DNA of 64,000 bases from Cordilura impudica. Lineage: Eukaryota > Arthropoda > Insecta > Diptera > Scathophagidae. Position 1 is the stretch's first letter. Every line of letters begins with the position of its first letter. Shown here piece by piece: positions 32,392 to 43,350 of the stretch. The translations under genes were made by a program, and so were the position numbers. The stretch covers positions 68,274,025 to 68,338,024 of the forward strand of contig OY821519.1 of NCBI GenBank assembly GCA_963682025.1, written 5' to 3'. Below the pieces are notes generated by a model that searched no databases, was not told the origin of the DNA, and saw only the letters and a list, made by a program, of their open reading frames with translations.

Positions 32392-35300
32392 TAGACCTCG
32401 CCTCAAATCGTTTTTTCGAATTTTGCATTTGGGGATTGGTTAAATATGCGACCTATTGTAAAAATTCATGTGGTAAAATTTGAAGTCGATCAGAGTGTGC
32501 CAACCCGTGCCACAATGAGGTCAAAGTTCAAAATATATAGAAAACAATCGTTTTTTCATTGATGACAAGTTATTTATTATAAACGATCAAACAAACTAAC
32601 TGTAAATTATAAGTGATGTGAAGCATGATCTGCTTAAAAAGTTATAGTAAAAAGTTAAGCAACAACGAAGTTAAATTCCACGTTCTTATATTCTAAGAAA
32701 ACTAACGGTGTGACATTTTGCCACCAAATTCGTTTAGCTTTTATATTTTGATTTTAGTATTTTTCCATTGTGAAATTGAGTGCGGTTGTGAAAATACGTT
32801 CATTAAAAGAATTAAAAATAGTACAATCAGTACAGATTTTTTATTATGGCGCTAAATAAATCTCTAAATCTTAGATCTGCTGACATATACGTGCATTTGA
32901 TAGGAAAATGCGAAAAAAAGAATAGTTGGATGCAAATTACCTTCAAAACTACAAGTGTTACAATGCTTTTTTTATTATGCGCGGTGTGAAAAAAAGACAA
33001 TTAAAGAGAGTTCTGTATTAGCGTTAGAAGAAATACTGTCCTTCTGGGAAAGAGCTCGTATTCCAACGTTACACAAAAGAACATGTGTTGAAAAATTAAA
33101 CAAATTATATGATGAGTGGAGAAAGGTGCAAAAAGTTTCTAAATCTAAATTAGCAAGTCGTAGAAAAATGGAAGAAGATTTCAAAGAACATTTGAAAAAT
33201 TTATTCGATATTGCACATGTTGATGCCTTAGAAATAATTTCTATTCAGGAGGATAGAGATTTCTTAATTAAACAAAGGGAACAAGGTCGTGTTGGCATAA
33301 TGACTTCAATAGATCAAAACCTAACAAATAAAGAAAAGCGTAAGGCGGAAAGAGAAGAAAAGGAAAATCGACGCAAAAAAAAAGCATCAAAGAATTGAAA
33401 GCTCTGAATGTTATATTAAAGTCAGCATGAGTAAATTTTTCTTTCAACTTATTTTGTTCAATAATTTCTACTTTAGTCTTGACTGTACAATTTGATGCAA
33501 GTGATGAAAGTGAATGTGAATCTGGAAAGTCTGCAGATTCGCCGACAGTTGAACCAAAAAACATTAACCCGACAGAGAAAAAATTCATAGATGACAGAAT
33601 ATTGGCATGCATGGATGCTGGTAATATATCGACTCCACTCGCAATCCATCTTATTTCTGCGACAGCGAAAGCTTTAGGTCACAATATTGAAGATTTGGTT
33701 CTTAATTCTACAAGTTTGAGAAGACAACGCAAAGAATATCGTCAACGTCAAATTTATTTTAAAATTGTTATGAATATTTCACAGAATTAACATTTTTCAG
33801 ATTCCCGACACATTCGTTCTACATTGGGATGGTAAACTACTTCCTGCAATGGCTGGAGAAGAAAAAGTTGACCGCCTAGCTGTTGTTTTAACTGCAGAAA
33901 AAATTGAAAAGTTAATTGCCATTCCAATTATTGAAGTTGGATCTGGAGCAGCAATCGCACAATCAATATTTGATTATTTAACGAAAATGAACATGATAAC
34001 TTCATTAGAAATGGTGTGCTTTGACACTACTGCTACCAATACTGGTCAACATAATGGGGCAGCAATGTTGCTGGAGAAAATATTAGAACGGAGTTTGATG
34101 TGGTTACCGTGCAGGCATCATATTGCAGAAATCTTACTGCGAGCTATTTTTGAGGTATATTTTGGAAAATCTAGTGGTCCAGAAGTTGTTATATTTGAAC
34201 GTTTTTCACGGGAATGGAAGACTTTTAAGTTGGAAGAATTCAAAGTTGGTATTATGGATGAAGAAATACAACGTGCTGTAAGTGTCGAAGAATGTAACTT
34301 CAACAACGAGTTTTGTATTAAACATTTAGAAAAAGACCATATTCGACATGATTATAAGGAGTTATTACAACTTACGTATATTTTTCTTGGTGGCAGCATC
34401 CCAAATTTCGCATTTCGTGCACTTGGGGCAACATCCCATGCAAGATTCATGTCGAAAGCCATATATGTTTTAAAAATATATGCTTTACAAAAGCAGTTTC
34501 AAATGTCTTCCAGCCAGTTGAATGGTTTGCGAAATATTTGTATATTTCTGGTACGCCTGTATGTTCCGTACTGGTTCAGAACCACTTATGCTGTCGAAGC
34601 ACCAAATAACGATTTTCAGCTGGTTATAAAGATTGCAAGTTATATTGACCCAAACATATCAATACCATTATTAGCAAAAATCCGAAACCACCTATGGTAT
34701 TTATCGGAAGAGTTAGTTGCTCTTGCGTTTTTTGATTGCAACGTGGACTTTGACGTAAAAAGAAAAATGGTTGCAGCACTTGGAACTGAGATCGAAACTG
34801 AGGAAGACAATGTAATTTCACTGCCTAAAAAAGTTTGCGCTAGTATTGAAGAATTAAAAGAATTTCAATCTAAAGATTTGAGTTGCTATGTAACGCATAA
34901 AACTAAAACTTTTTTTGCACGTTTGGAAATAGACACCAATTTTTTAAACTTAAACATTAAAGGCGTTCAAATTCTGAAAAATATTAATGTTGTTAATGAT
35001 GCTGCTGAGAGAAAAGTCAAACTTATTACAGATTTTAACCGGTCCTTAGCACATAGCGAAGAAGACAAGCAGTACTTGCTTCATGTTGTTGAGAACTACC
35101 GAAAGGAATTCCCATCATATACAAAATCGTCGCTCTTATAATAATTTAATAATATTAATTCTCTTCTTCTTTTTTTAATGAAATGTTTGAATATAAAAAA
35201 TAGCAAACTAAGAAAACATTATATGAATTGCATGTTTTTTTTATAATAAATAACTTGTCATCGATGAAAAAACGATTGTTTTCTATATATTTTGAACTTT

Positions 35301-35442
35301 GACCTTATTGTGGCACGGGTTGGCACACTCTGATCGACTTCAAATTTTACCACATGAATTTTTACATCAAATCGCATATTTAACCAATCCCCAAATGCAA
35401 AATTCGAAAAAAAAATTTACCATATAAGTGAGGCGAGTTCTA
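32392..35442 (+). mobile_element. 3,051-bp transposon, hAT-like by duplication, about 200-bp TIRs
   Basis: Left TIR 32392-32583 and right TIR 35240-35442 pair over about 195 bases (e.g. TTTGGGGATTGGTTAAATAT, GATCAGAGTGTGCCAACCCG). Ends are TAGACCTCGCCTC / TAGAACTCGCCTC. The perfect 8-bp duplication GTCTACAC (32384-32391, 35443-35450) fits nTnnnnAn, the hAT preference. The DINE-1-like host reads on either side. It encodes one protein on the plus strand, with breaks. Confidence 0.9.
32846..35141 (+). pseudogene. Transposase-like protein, DTTxxNTG / CRHH family, copy 1
   Basis: ATG 32846 begins MALNKSLNLRSADIYVHLIG; an extra A in the A-run at 32913-32919 shifts the frame, after which the reading runs IVGCKLPS...WERARIPTLH...FDIAHVDALEI...LIKQREQGR. 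A stop at 33396 and a further frame change separate it from a plus frame at 33479-33790 (acidic then Arg-rich). The third frame holds FVLHWDGKLLPA (about 33815, probable first catalytic Asp), VCFDTTATNTGQHNGAAMLL (about 34015, probable second Asp), LPCRHHIAEILL (CxxH), YLSEELVALAFFD and VVNDAAERKV to the stop at 35141. Asp-...-Asp-...-CxxH resembles the hAT RNase H core, but the sequence is far from typical hAT. Copy 2 at 43772-46174 is 2.4 kb with the same order. Confidence 0.75.
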
Positions 35443-36004
35443 GTCTACACTCTATACCATGCGTTTAAAGAATTGGTCTTAGGTCCAACATTGGGTATAG
35501 AAAATAAGCATAAATCAAGTCTGAGTAGAATTTTTATTAAGTTTTTTGTAAATCTGCAAAAGTTCAAATCGGAAGCTATATTAATATGGACCGATCCTGA
35601 CCATTTTTTGCAAAATCACATACAAATCAAAATTTGAGAAAAAACTGCGCAATATGTTTGTTGTTTGATTGAATTAAGTGAAGATCGGGAATCAGCTTCA
35701 TATTGGAGCTGTGACTACGAATTGTTTTGTAGGGTTTATTTTCGGGCTGCTAATAAATGGATATAATAAACAGGCAAAATCCGAATTTGAACGAGATCTA
35801 TGTGATAATTTATATTTATGGCAATTTAAGTCGATCTCATAGGGTTCAATTTTATGTGGACTAGGTCTAAAAATGCACTGATTTTCACTCTATATATTCA
35901 TATTTGCGACCTGTACTTTTATTACAATGTTTACATGGACACAGAAGGACAGGCGGACAGACGGGCAGACGAAAATCGCTATAATAAAAACTCGATATAA
36001 TAAA

Positions 36005-36835
36005 AGATGGCGCCAGGTCTGTGAAGTAATGCGGGTACGGAAGGGTGCCCAAGTGATTTGCATGGTGTCTTTCACTGGTTTTGCTGTATTAGACAGTGCA
36101 TTGTCCATTTCGGTTGTCTTTCGGTTAATTGATGGTATAAGTTGATCATATGTTGGCGATAGCGTTGTTTATTAACGCTTTCAGTGAGCCTAAAGAGTTC
36201 ATAATACCTAATACCGCTCCGGTTCTATCAGACACAGAGCATGGTCTGCTTGCCGAAGCCATTTGGCCTTGATGTTGAAAAACCAGCTTCGCCAGGTGAA
36301 AGCAATGAAGTTTTCAAAATAAATCCTCTTTTCGTCAACCGTTATAGTTCGATACAAAAACAATTTCTTTTCGTTCTTTCTTTGTGAAATGCTGCAGCAT
36401 TTTACAAGTGACTTTGCGATTTACTTTTTGACGTTTAATCAAATCGTTGTGCGATCCGTTTACCGAGTTTACTTTTCCATTACTCGTAAACGTCTGCTAA
36501 TTGTTTCCTGTGACATACGTAACGTCTTTGCATTGTTGTGATCCACCAGAGCACTCATTGACTTTCACAGTAAAATCACCACTTTTAAATTGTCGAAATT
36601 ATGTGTCACATTATTTAAGCGATGGAGCGTGTACAACATGTGTCTGTACCAGCAACCGATGACTTTCAACAGCATTTTTCTTTTGATGAAATAAGAAACG
36701 CAATGCGAGCCGCAAATGTTCCTTTTCAGCCACAAAACTCGGCATGATCACTGAATGATAAATGCCAGATGAACAAAATAACGTATGAGTCAAATTATTC
36801 CGTTTATTGGTTAAACCGGAAAACACCTATGCATA
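36005..36835 (-). pseudogene. Mariner transposase fragment (mariner group proper)
   Basis: Minus strand: MPSFVAEKEHLRLALRFLFH, SHRLLVQTHVVHAPSL (first HTH) near 36745-36620; FRQFKSGDFTVK (second HTH linker) near 36580; RKVTCKMLQHFTKKERKE near 36400; VDEKRIYFEN (first catalytic Asp) near 36345; ALCLIEPERY; then YYELFRLTESVNKQRY. Matches mariner order, with multiple frame changes. Ends at the 3' end of the DINE-1-like copy, where only traces of the second Asp region remain. Confidence 0.8.
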
Positions 36836-39686
36836 CACCAGGTATATAAGACGTCTTTAAATCACTCTCCAATCATTATTTATACGTCTAATGTTTATTA
36901 TTAGCCTCCATAATAGATTTTAAAATTCTCTAGAATTTTTCTCTAAGAAAACAAAGGGTAGTGGGTGTTTTGCCTTCGGTTGCCGTAGATAATATATATT
37001 CAGGATCCACTTCAGAACCCTCAATACGTCTGTAATGATGAAACGGTTGATTTACTCTACATTAGGTTGTAATTACAACTGGTGACCTTTATTTACCTTT
37101 TCAATATATTTAGAATTCAAAATATTATAGCACAATCGGCAGTAATACTTCTTCTCTAATCAGATTCTTCTTGGTTCATGGTGATCGGCTACAAGAAAAA
37201 TCAGACCGGTTAATCAGGAATCGACAAACATCAAGAGTCGGTAAATAGCAGGAATCGGTAGTATTAATAATCGATAATATATGGAACCGATAATCATTAA
37301 GAATCGGTAAATATCAGGTGTCGGTAGATATCAGAAGTCGGCACCACCAGGAATCGGTAATATCAAGAATCGATAATCATTAATAATAGGGAGCGGTAAT
37401 CACGAGATTCAGTATATCTTAGTAGATAACAATGACAGAACGGAATGTCATCGGTGGTCGCAGAAATTCTGGTTAGGTGGTAGTTCGGCAATGTGTGGCA
37501 ACTCAGTGTTTTCTTAAAAGATAATAAAAGAATAAGCAATAGCAGTCAGCCGAAGTTGCTGGTTTAGTGAGAATAGTCAGCCGTAGCCGCTGGTTTAGAT
37601 ATATTTGAGACAACCGAAATTGGTCGTCACTTTCCAAAAAGTTATGAATTCTTTACTCATCATGTCTAGCCGAAGCCAAGACTGACTCTACTGACACCAA
37701 CTTTGTATACTTATCTTATTTAAATTATGAACTCGTGGAGAATTTTAAATGTAGTTTTCCCTTTTTTTTAACTAGATAACATAAATTTGGTGCATATGTA
37801 TCTGTAATAAAAAGCTGTGTGAATGTAATCATCAGTGTGTGTGTTGTTCTTTTCTTAATGTAAATAGCGGTATTACAACGAGCCCACAAAATTTAATAAA
37901 ACTTTTATCCCGGGACCAGAGTATATTTGTTTCGCCGAATTCAAATCTGAACTCAGGGGAGAAGGACTACTTTCAGATACTAGGGCTATTTTCAGGTTCT
38001 GTTGAAAAAGAAATGTATGTGCGGCTTAAAAAAAAGCGATTTTTGGACATTTTTATGTTAAAATTTCCTGAAAACCGGATATAGCTGAGAATTTCTTAAG
38101 TTAGATTTCGATTAAGCTCAACAAAGAACTTTCTAAATGTAGATTCTGGTCTCAGGGTCTAAAAAATGACGACATGTGCATATTCTTTATATATAATCCT
38201 TAAAAAAGTATTTAATTTGCCTTATGGATTTACTACTCCTTGATAAAGAATTCTGTTCCTCACTACAAAAAATTTGGTTAAAAAAAATAAAAAAAAAACA
38301 TTTGCCATACAAATAAGTTCAGCCGTATTATAAATAGACCAAATACGCTTGGGTTATTGTAGTGAAATATTAATTGACATTGAGTGTACCCAAGTGCCAT
38401 ATCCGCATTATCCATAGAACAACCACAATAATGTTGGTCAGATACAAAAAAAAAATACAAAATACAAAAAAACCAGAGAACCACACATACACAAATATGT
38501 CAAAAGTGTACTGTACTCGTATATTAAGCTCATATATTTGCATGCGTGTGTTGGGTAAGTATTATGGCTATAAGTCCATACGACAGCAACTATACTGTTC
38601 CAGTTAATAACAACATGTGCAGCTGTGTGGGTAGGTGTTATTATTTTAGACCGACCATTTCTGATAGGACTAACAAGTAAGGATACTAATAATAAACGTA
38701 TATCAGTGCATCTATATTTTATCTTCTCGGACATATACAAACACACACATACTTTCACATAGTCACATTTACATAACTTATGAGCATGTTACTTTATTCT
38801 CCATAGATTATTGTATCCTTTAACTCTAAATATTCATGTTCATGTTTAGTTTATGATCCCAAAATTTTAGTATGTGTGGGTGTGTCTGTGTTTGTGTGAT
38901 TGGTTTTGTACGCACTCTTCTATTGCGTATGTTAGGTATTTGTTTATACAACAACAACTTCTTTGGGGAATATTTACATATGTACTACTAGTTTTTAATC
39001 GGATTTTAGTTTTGTTTAAAGTTGGATAAACTTTTATACATTTATGTTTATTGAAAAGCCTTAAGCATTTAGGCACACACATCTCTACTGATTAAAACTT
39101 AACGGAGAATAGGACATATAACTCTTTGTATTGCGAAAATGCATTTACTACAAATTTTAATATTTAATTCTATACATTCAGATATAAATCTCGTTTAGTT
39201 AGCATGGTTTAATTATAAATGTGTGCGATTGTTTGAAAGGTTAAACATCTTTGGAGACTTCAGAAGTATGTTCACATTGTATTAAGTAAAGTTATTGCTT
39301 TAAGTTTTATTTCAAGTTATTTCTACCAAATCATATGTGGGTATTCTTTTTTTTAATTTGAATTATTTCCCAGAGTTCGTTTAGGAAATTATTTAAGATA
39401 TATATAAAGAGATTACAGAACATACAAATATTGCAAAGGAATAATATTTCGGAAATTTTCACTACTAACAATCGATATTTGAAATACGAAAAAACCTTAC
39501 GATTACGCATTGGTTCGCCGTTTTTCACCTGTACTGACAGATATTAAGATGGAAACCTTCTTGACACTTGAATTAGAAACCTGATGATAAAATATTTACA
39601 CGACTAGTTGAGTAGCATGGTTAGAGAAAGTGCATTGGAAGGAATTTAGACTAACATTAATTGGTGCCCCATATGTTGATAATATA
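36836..39686. other. No gene; minisatellites at 37190-37640; possible LTR-like end near 37880
   Basis: 37190-37410 has about nine degenerate 20-26-base units of the form AATCGGTAATATCAGG. 37545-37600 has two copies of TAGTCAGCCGAAGTTGCTGG. AATAAAAAGCTGTGTGAATG at 37807 followed by GGTATTACAA at 37871 looks like an R-U5-type LTR end, but no partner, primer site or internal region is visible, so I do not call an LTR. The rest is AT-rich and unrecognised. Confidence 0.4.
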
Positions 39687-42193
39687 CAGTGGCAATATTT
39701 TAAATATCCCATTTTATAAAAAAAGATATATGAACACACTTAATTTTTGTTACTTTTCAATACTCTTTAGACTATTTTATATTTTTGGTAACTACGACGA
39801 CTTATATATTAAATGGGACCAAAATGTTTAAAATTTTCTAAGACTTTAAAATTTTTTTGCTTTTACATTTTTTAGAAACGACTTGCACATTTGGTCGAAA
39901 AATTATATAGCACACATTAGTTTAACTTAAAAATCCTTTTATTTCCTTAAACAAAAGCTGGATAACCTTTATTTTTAATAACAGCAGTGCATTGACGCTG
40001 CATTGACGATATTAATTTCGGACATCTATCTAGGCGTATGGTATTCCATGCCTTTGGGATGGATATATTTAAATTTGTAGCTTTAATACGGTCAATCGGT
40101 CATCGCTCCAAATATTATCGATTTGGTTAAAATCCGGAAATTGGGCGGGCCATTGTACAAAATCCATATTTTTATCACTGAACCATTTTTATACAGACTA
40201 CGCAGTATGTGTGTAGAATCGTTATCTTGCATTTCTTTCACTACATAAGGCACCTTAACGTCATAACGTCTGTATACTACTTGATCCTTAGTGCCCTCTG
40301 CATGCGTAATTAGACACACTCCATTCGAGGAGAAGCTCTCCCAGATTTAATACACATCCTCCACCATGTTTCACCATTTTTAATGAGTGTAAGGGATCAA
40401 ATTCTATGTTTGAATTATTTTCACATACCTTTGTCGTTCTGATCCGAAGCGACTGAACTTTGGTTCATCCATAAAAGAATATTATTCCATCAATTTTTAT
40501 ATTTTTTTTAAATAATCTTTAGCCAATTTTCAATGTTTTGTTCTGTTTTCTTAGACACGTGTGAATTTTTTCTGGCAATGCTACCAAACAAATTATTTTC
40601 ACACTGTGTGTGTTTTTTTTTTTTAATTATTGACCAATACTCAGGGGATGCACCCTACAGATATAGCTTATGGAAAGGAGAAATGACGGAGTAGTGTTTG
40701 TGGATATTTGAGTTAAACTTTTTTAGGTTATAACTGCCTGAAAGAGGAAAGAGGGAGTAGTGTTTGTAGATATTTGACTAAAATTTTATTAGATTATAAC
40801 TGTCAGGAAGGTCCTGGGAGGGGAGTTTATTCCACGTACGTCTAGTTCGACTGATAAACGAATTCTCTCTGTCAACTGGACAATAGACTACAAACGGATG
40901 TGATCTACTATAGAAACTGGTAGAGCGAACCGAAACTCTTGCACTTGGAATAAGTTCACTAATCTCAGAAGAACATTTCCCATGGTAATATCTATAGAAC
41001 AGTGCTACACAGCCCACATTCCGACGATGTTCCAATGAGTCAATAGTGTTGGATATCCTACTGACCTTGATAAGCGCCAATGCCATCCTTTGTACACGGT
41101 TCAGTAGCTCCAAAATACACTTCGAAGCTCCTGCCCATATATGGGAGTTGTATTCCATTTTTGGTCAGCTGTAAGTGTTATAGATTATAAGGAGATCAGA
41201 AGGAGTGAAGTAATTTTTACACCGTTTTAGAAAACCGAGACACTTTAATGCTTCTTTCGACACTTGAAAAATGCTCGTTCCAACGAACATTATATTAAAT
41301 TCTCATGCCTAGAACATCAAGAGATTACTCAATACCTACACCATCCATATGTACAGATGACATTGTTGAATCCATGGCCGTATAGGTCAACATACAATAT
41401 TGATTCTTCAGCGCATTAAAATCAACCCTATTCGCTTTACCCCAATCGGAGATTGTTAACAGGTCTTGATTGAGCGTATCGTTTATTGTCCGCCTTTTGC
41501 CCCCCCCCCCCCCACAACAACCTCCAAGAGGCTTGGCCTACAATTAAAGGAAAATGAATGACAAATGTTGCTGTCATCTGCGAAGGAGTATATATAATTA
41601 TAAGTTTGACCAAGAAGGTCGTTCAGGAAGATAAGAAAAGAGAAGGAGAAAGAACGGAACTTTGGGGTAGCCCTAAATTAATTGTGCTTATGGATATATT
41701 AATGTAAAATTTTTCCTCAATTTGTTCCCTAATTCTGAATGCAGCCAGAAAGGATCTGCCTTGCAAATTCGAATTATGACATGGTTGCTTCTCTCCGCCA
41801 TCTTTCTACACCTTTTTTTAATAATACGGTCTGTGGTTTTACTTTTTTCATAGCGTTTGATATCATTGTACACTTTTTTTGTAGAATATTTCATTTTATT
41901 GGCTATTTCCGTATACGTCATCTTGTCTTTGCGATTTGCAAGTGCAACTTTTTGAAGTTTTAATTAATTTTCTTACTGTCTTAAATAAAAAAAAAATTAC
42001 CATGTGCTATTTTAAATGTCCGACTTATAAGTATAATTGAACTTTAACACTTAGAAAAAACCTTCCTTTTTTTTATTTAAAACTACATAAAAATAAGAAC
42101 AACACTAAAAAGAAAAATAACTGTAAAACTAATTACGTAATAAAAAATAACAAATTTTTGCATAATTTAATTTTCGTTAAAATGTGGCCACTT
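39687..42193 (-). pseudogene. Tc1-like element split by a LINE
   Basis: Ends CAGTGGCAATATTTTAAA at 39687 and the inverse AAGTGGCCACATTTTAAC at 42193, each next to TA. Minus-strand protein: DKMTYTEIANKMKYSTKKVY (HTH) and a basic second HTH near 41930-41760; after the LINE, SIARKNSH near 40560, NNILLWMNQS (first Asp region, mutated), VKEMQDND near 40225, and ...DFVQWP/PDF.QIDNIWSD near 40140-40090 where the last acidic residue is Asp, not Glu. Frame changes throughout. About 1.4 kb without the LINE, normal for Tc1. Confidence 0.75.
40608..41692 (-). pseudogene. 5'-truncated non-LTR retrotransposon (LINE) with poly-A
   Basis: Minus-strand RT palm: GLPQSSVLSPSLFLIFLNDL near 41670-41610 (a Ser replaces the usual Gly), SFADDSN (catalytic FADD) near 41575, a 15-C tract at 41503-41517 breaking the frame, then MEYNSHIWAGASKCILELL to NRVQRMALALI and SLEHRRNVGCVALFYRYYHG (thumb/C-terminal) ending near 40778. 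3' UTR has a 60-base partial duplication (GTAGTGTTTGT at 40693 and 40760) and a poly-A at 40613-40624. Jockey/R1-like by motif style; clade not assigned. Inserted in the Tc1 gene. Confidence 0.85.
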
Positions 42194-42878
42194 TATACAG
42201 CACGATTGCAATTCTAATCTAACCGTGCACAATTATAAGAACGGATAAGTATGTTCTTAAAGTAAATTGTTAGCTAAAAAAAAATAAAGGTGCAAAAAAA
42301 CAAACTAAGGACACTAAAGACACTAAGACTAAAGACGATTTTATCAAAATACACTTCAAACGAGAGAGTAAAAATAGAGCACATTTTTCCACCTAAAAAA
42401 TTTATAAAAACCCAACAAAAAACACTTCACAGAAATTTTTGAATTATAATAATATATTTTTATACATTTTTTTCCGATTTTTAAAATAAAAATATTATTC
42501 GATTTTTAAAATAAAATATTAAAAAAATTAAATTAAAGAACTTACATATTCTCATATGATTCATTTGTGTGACTAAAATCTCCATAAGATCTCAATTATC
42601 ATATTGATCACGGTCAAATTTGGTTTGGCTATAAGGAAAAATTACTCATTAATAGCGAAAACTTCATACCAGGTAAATTTAATATCCACAAAAAGGCCGT
42701 AACGAATGCAAAAATATAACAAACATTTTAGAGAAATAATTAACCCTGAATTAACCCTAATTAAGCATTTGAAATAATTAACCCTGTTTCTTAGGCCCTT
42801 TGGCATGACAAATATATCTTACAGAAAGCTAGTATCTTTTGAGTAGACTCAGTGAAATAAGAAATCAATTTCAAATCA
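42194..42878. other. No gene recognised
   Basis: Highly AT-rich with A-runs; TTAACCCTG appears three times near 42745-42785. No coding signal. Confidence 0.5.
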
Positions 42879-43350
42879 AACAAGTAAGGTACGATACCCT
42901 ATACCATGGTTTAGAGAACCTATCTCTTCGGTCCAACTAATTCGATAAAGAAAATAAGCATAAACCAAATTTGAGTGGCATTGTTATTAATTTTTTTGGC
43001 TGCAGATATGAAAAAGTTCATATCGGATGCTATATCTATATGGAGACTGGGTCGAAAATGGATCGATCCTGACCATATTTGACAAAGTCATTTATATTTT
43101 GAAAAAATATATACAAACCAAATTTGAGAAAAATCTGTGCAATATTTTTGTTTTTTGATAGATTTAAGTGAAGATTGGGAAGCAGCTCTATATGGGGCCT
43201 ATGACTAAGAAATGTCCTATTGGGACTACTGATTAATGGATATAATAAATACATGCAAACCCTATTTTACTGAGATCTATATGATAACTTGGATCTTATT
43301 TATTTATTTATTAGGTCAATGGAATAAATACTTACAGACCTGTATAACAA

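Larger units (their letters stand above)
32364..36004 (+). mobile_element. DINE-1-like element, host of the 3-kb transposon
   Basis: 5' end AAAATTATAGTCGGTCTACAC at 32371-32391; resumes after the insertion as TCTATACCATGCGTTTAAAG at 35451 and runs to ATAATAAAAGATGG at about 36003. GGACAGGCGGACAGACGGGC is its microsatellite. 3' end is cut at the mariner fragment. Confidence 0.85.

Noticed and set aside
37069..37880. Solo LTR with TGTAATTAC...GGTATTACA
   Set aside because: No second LTR, primer site or target duplication, and the boundaries depend on choosing short common words.
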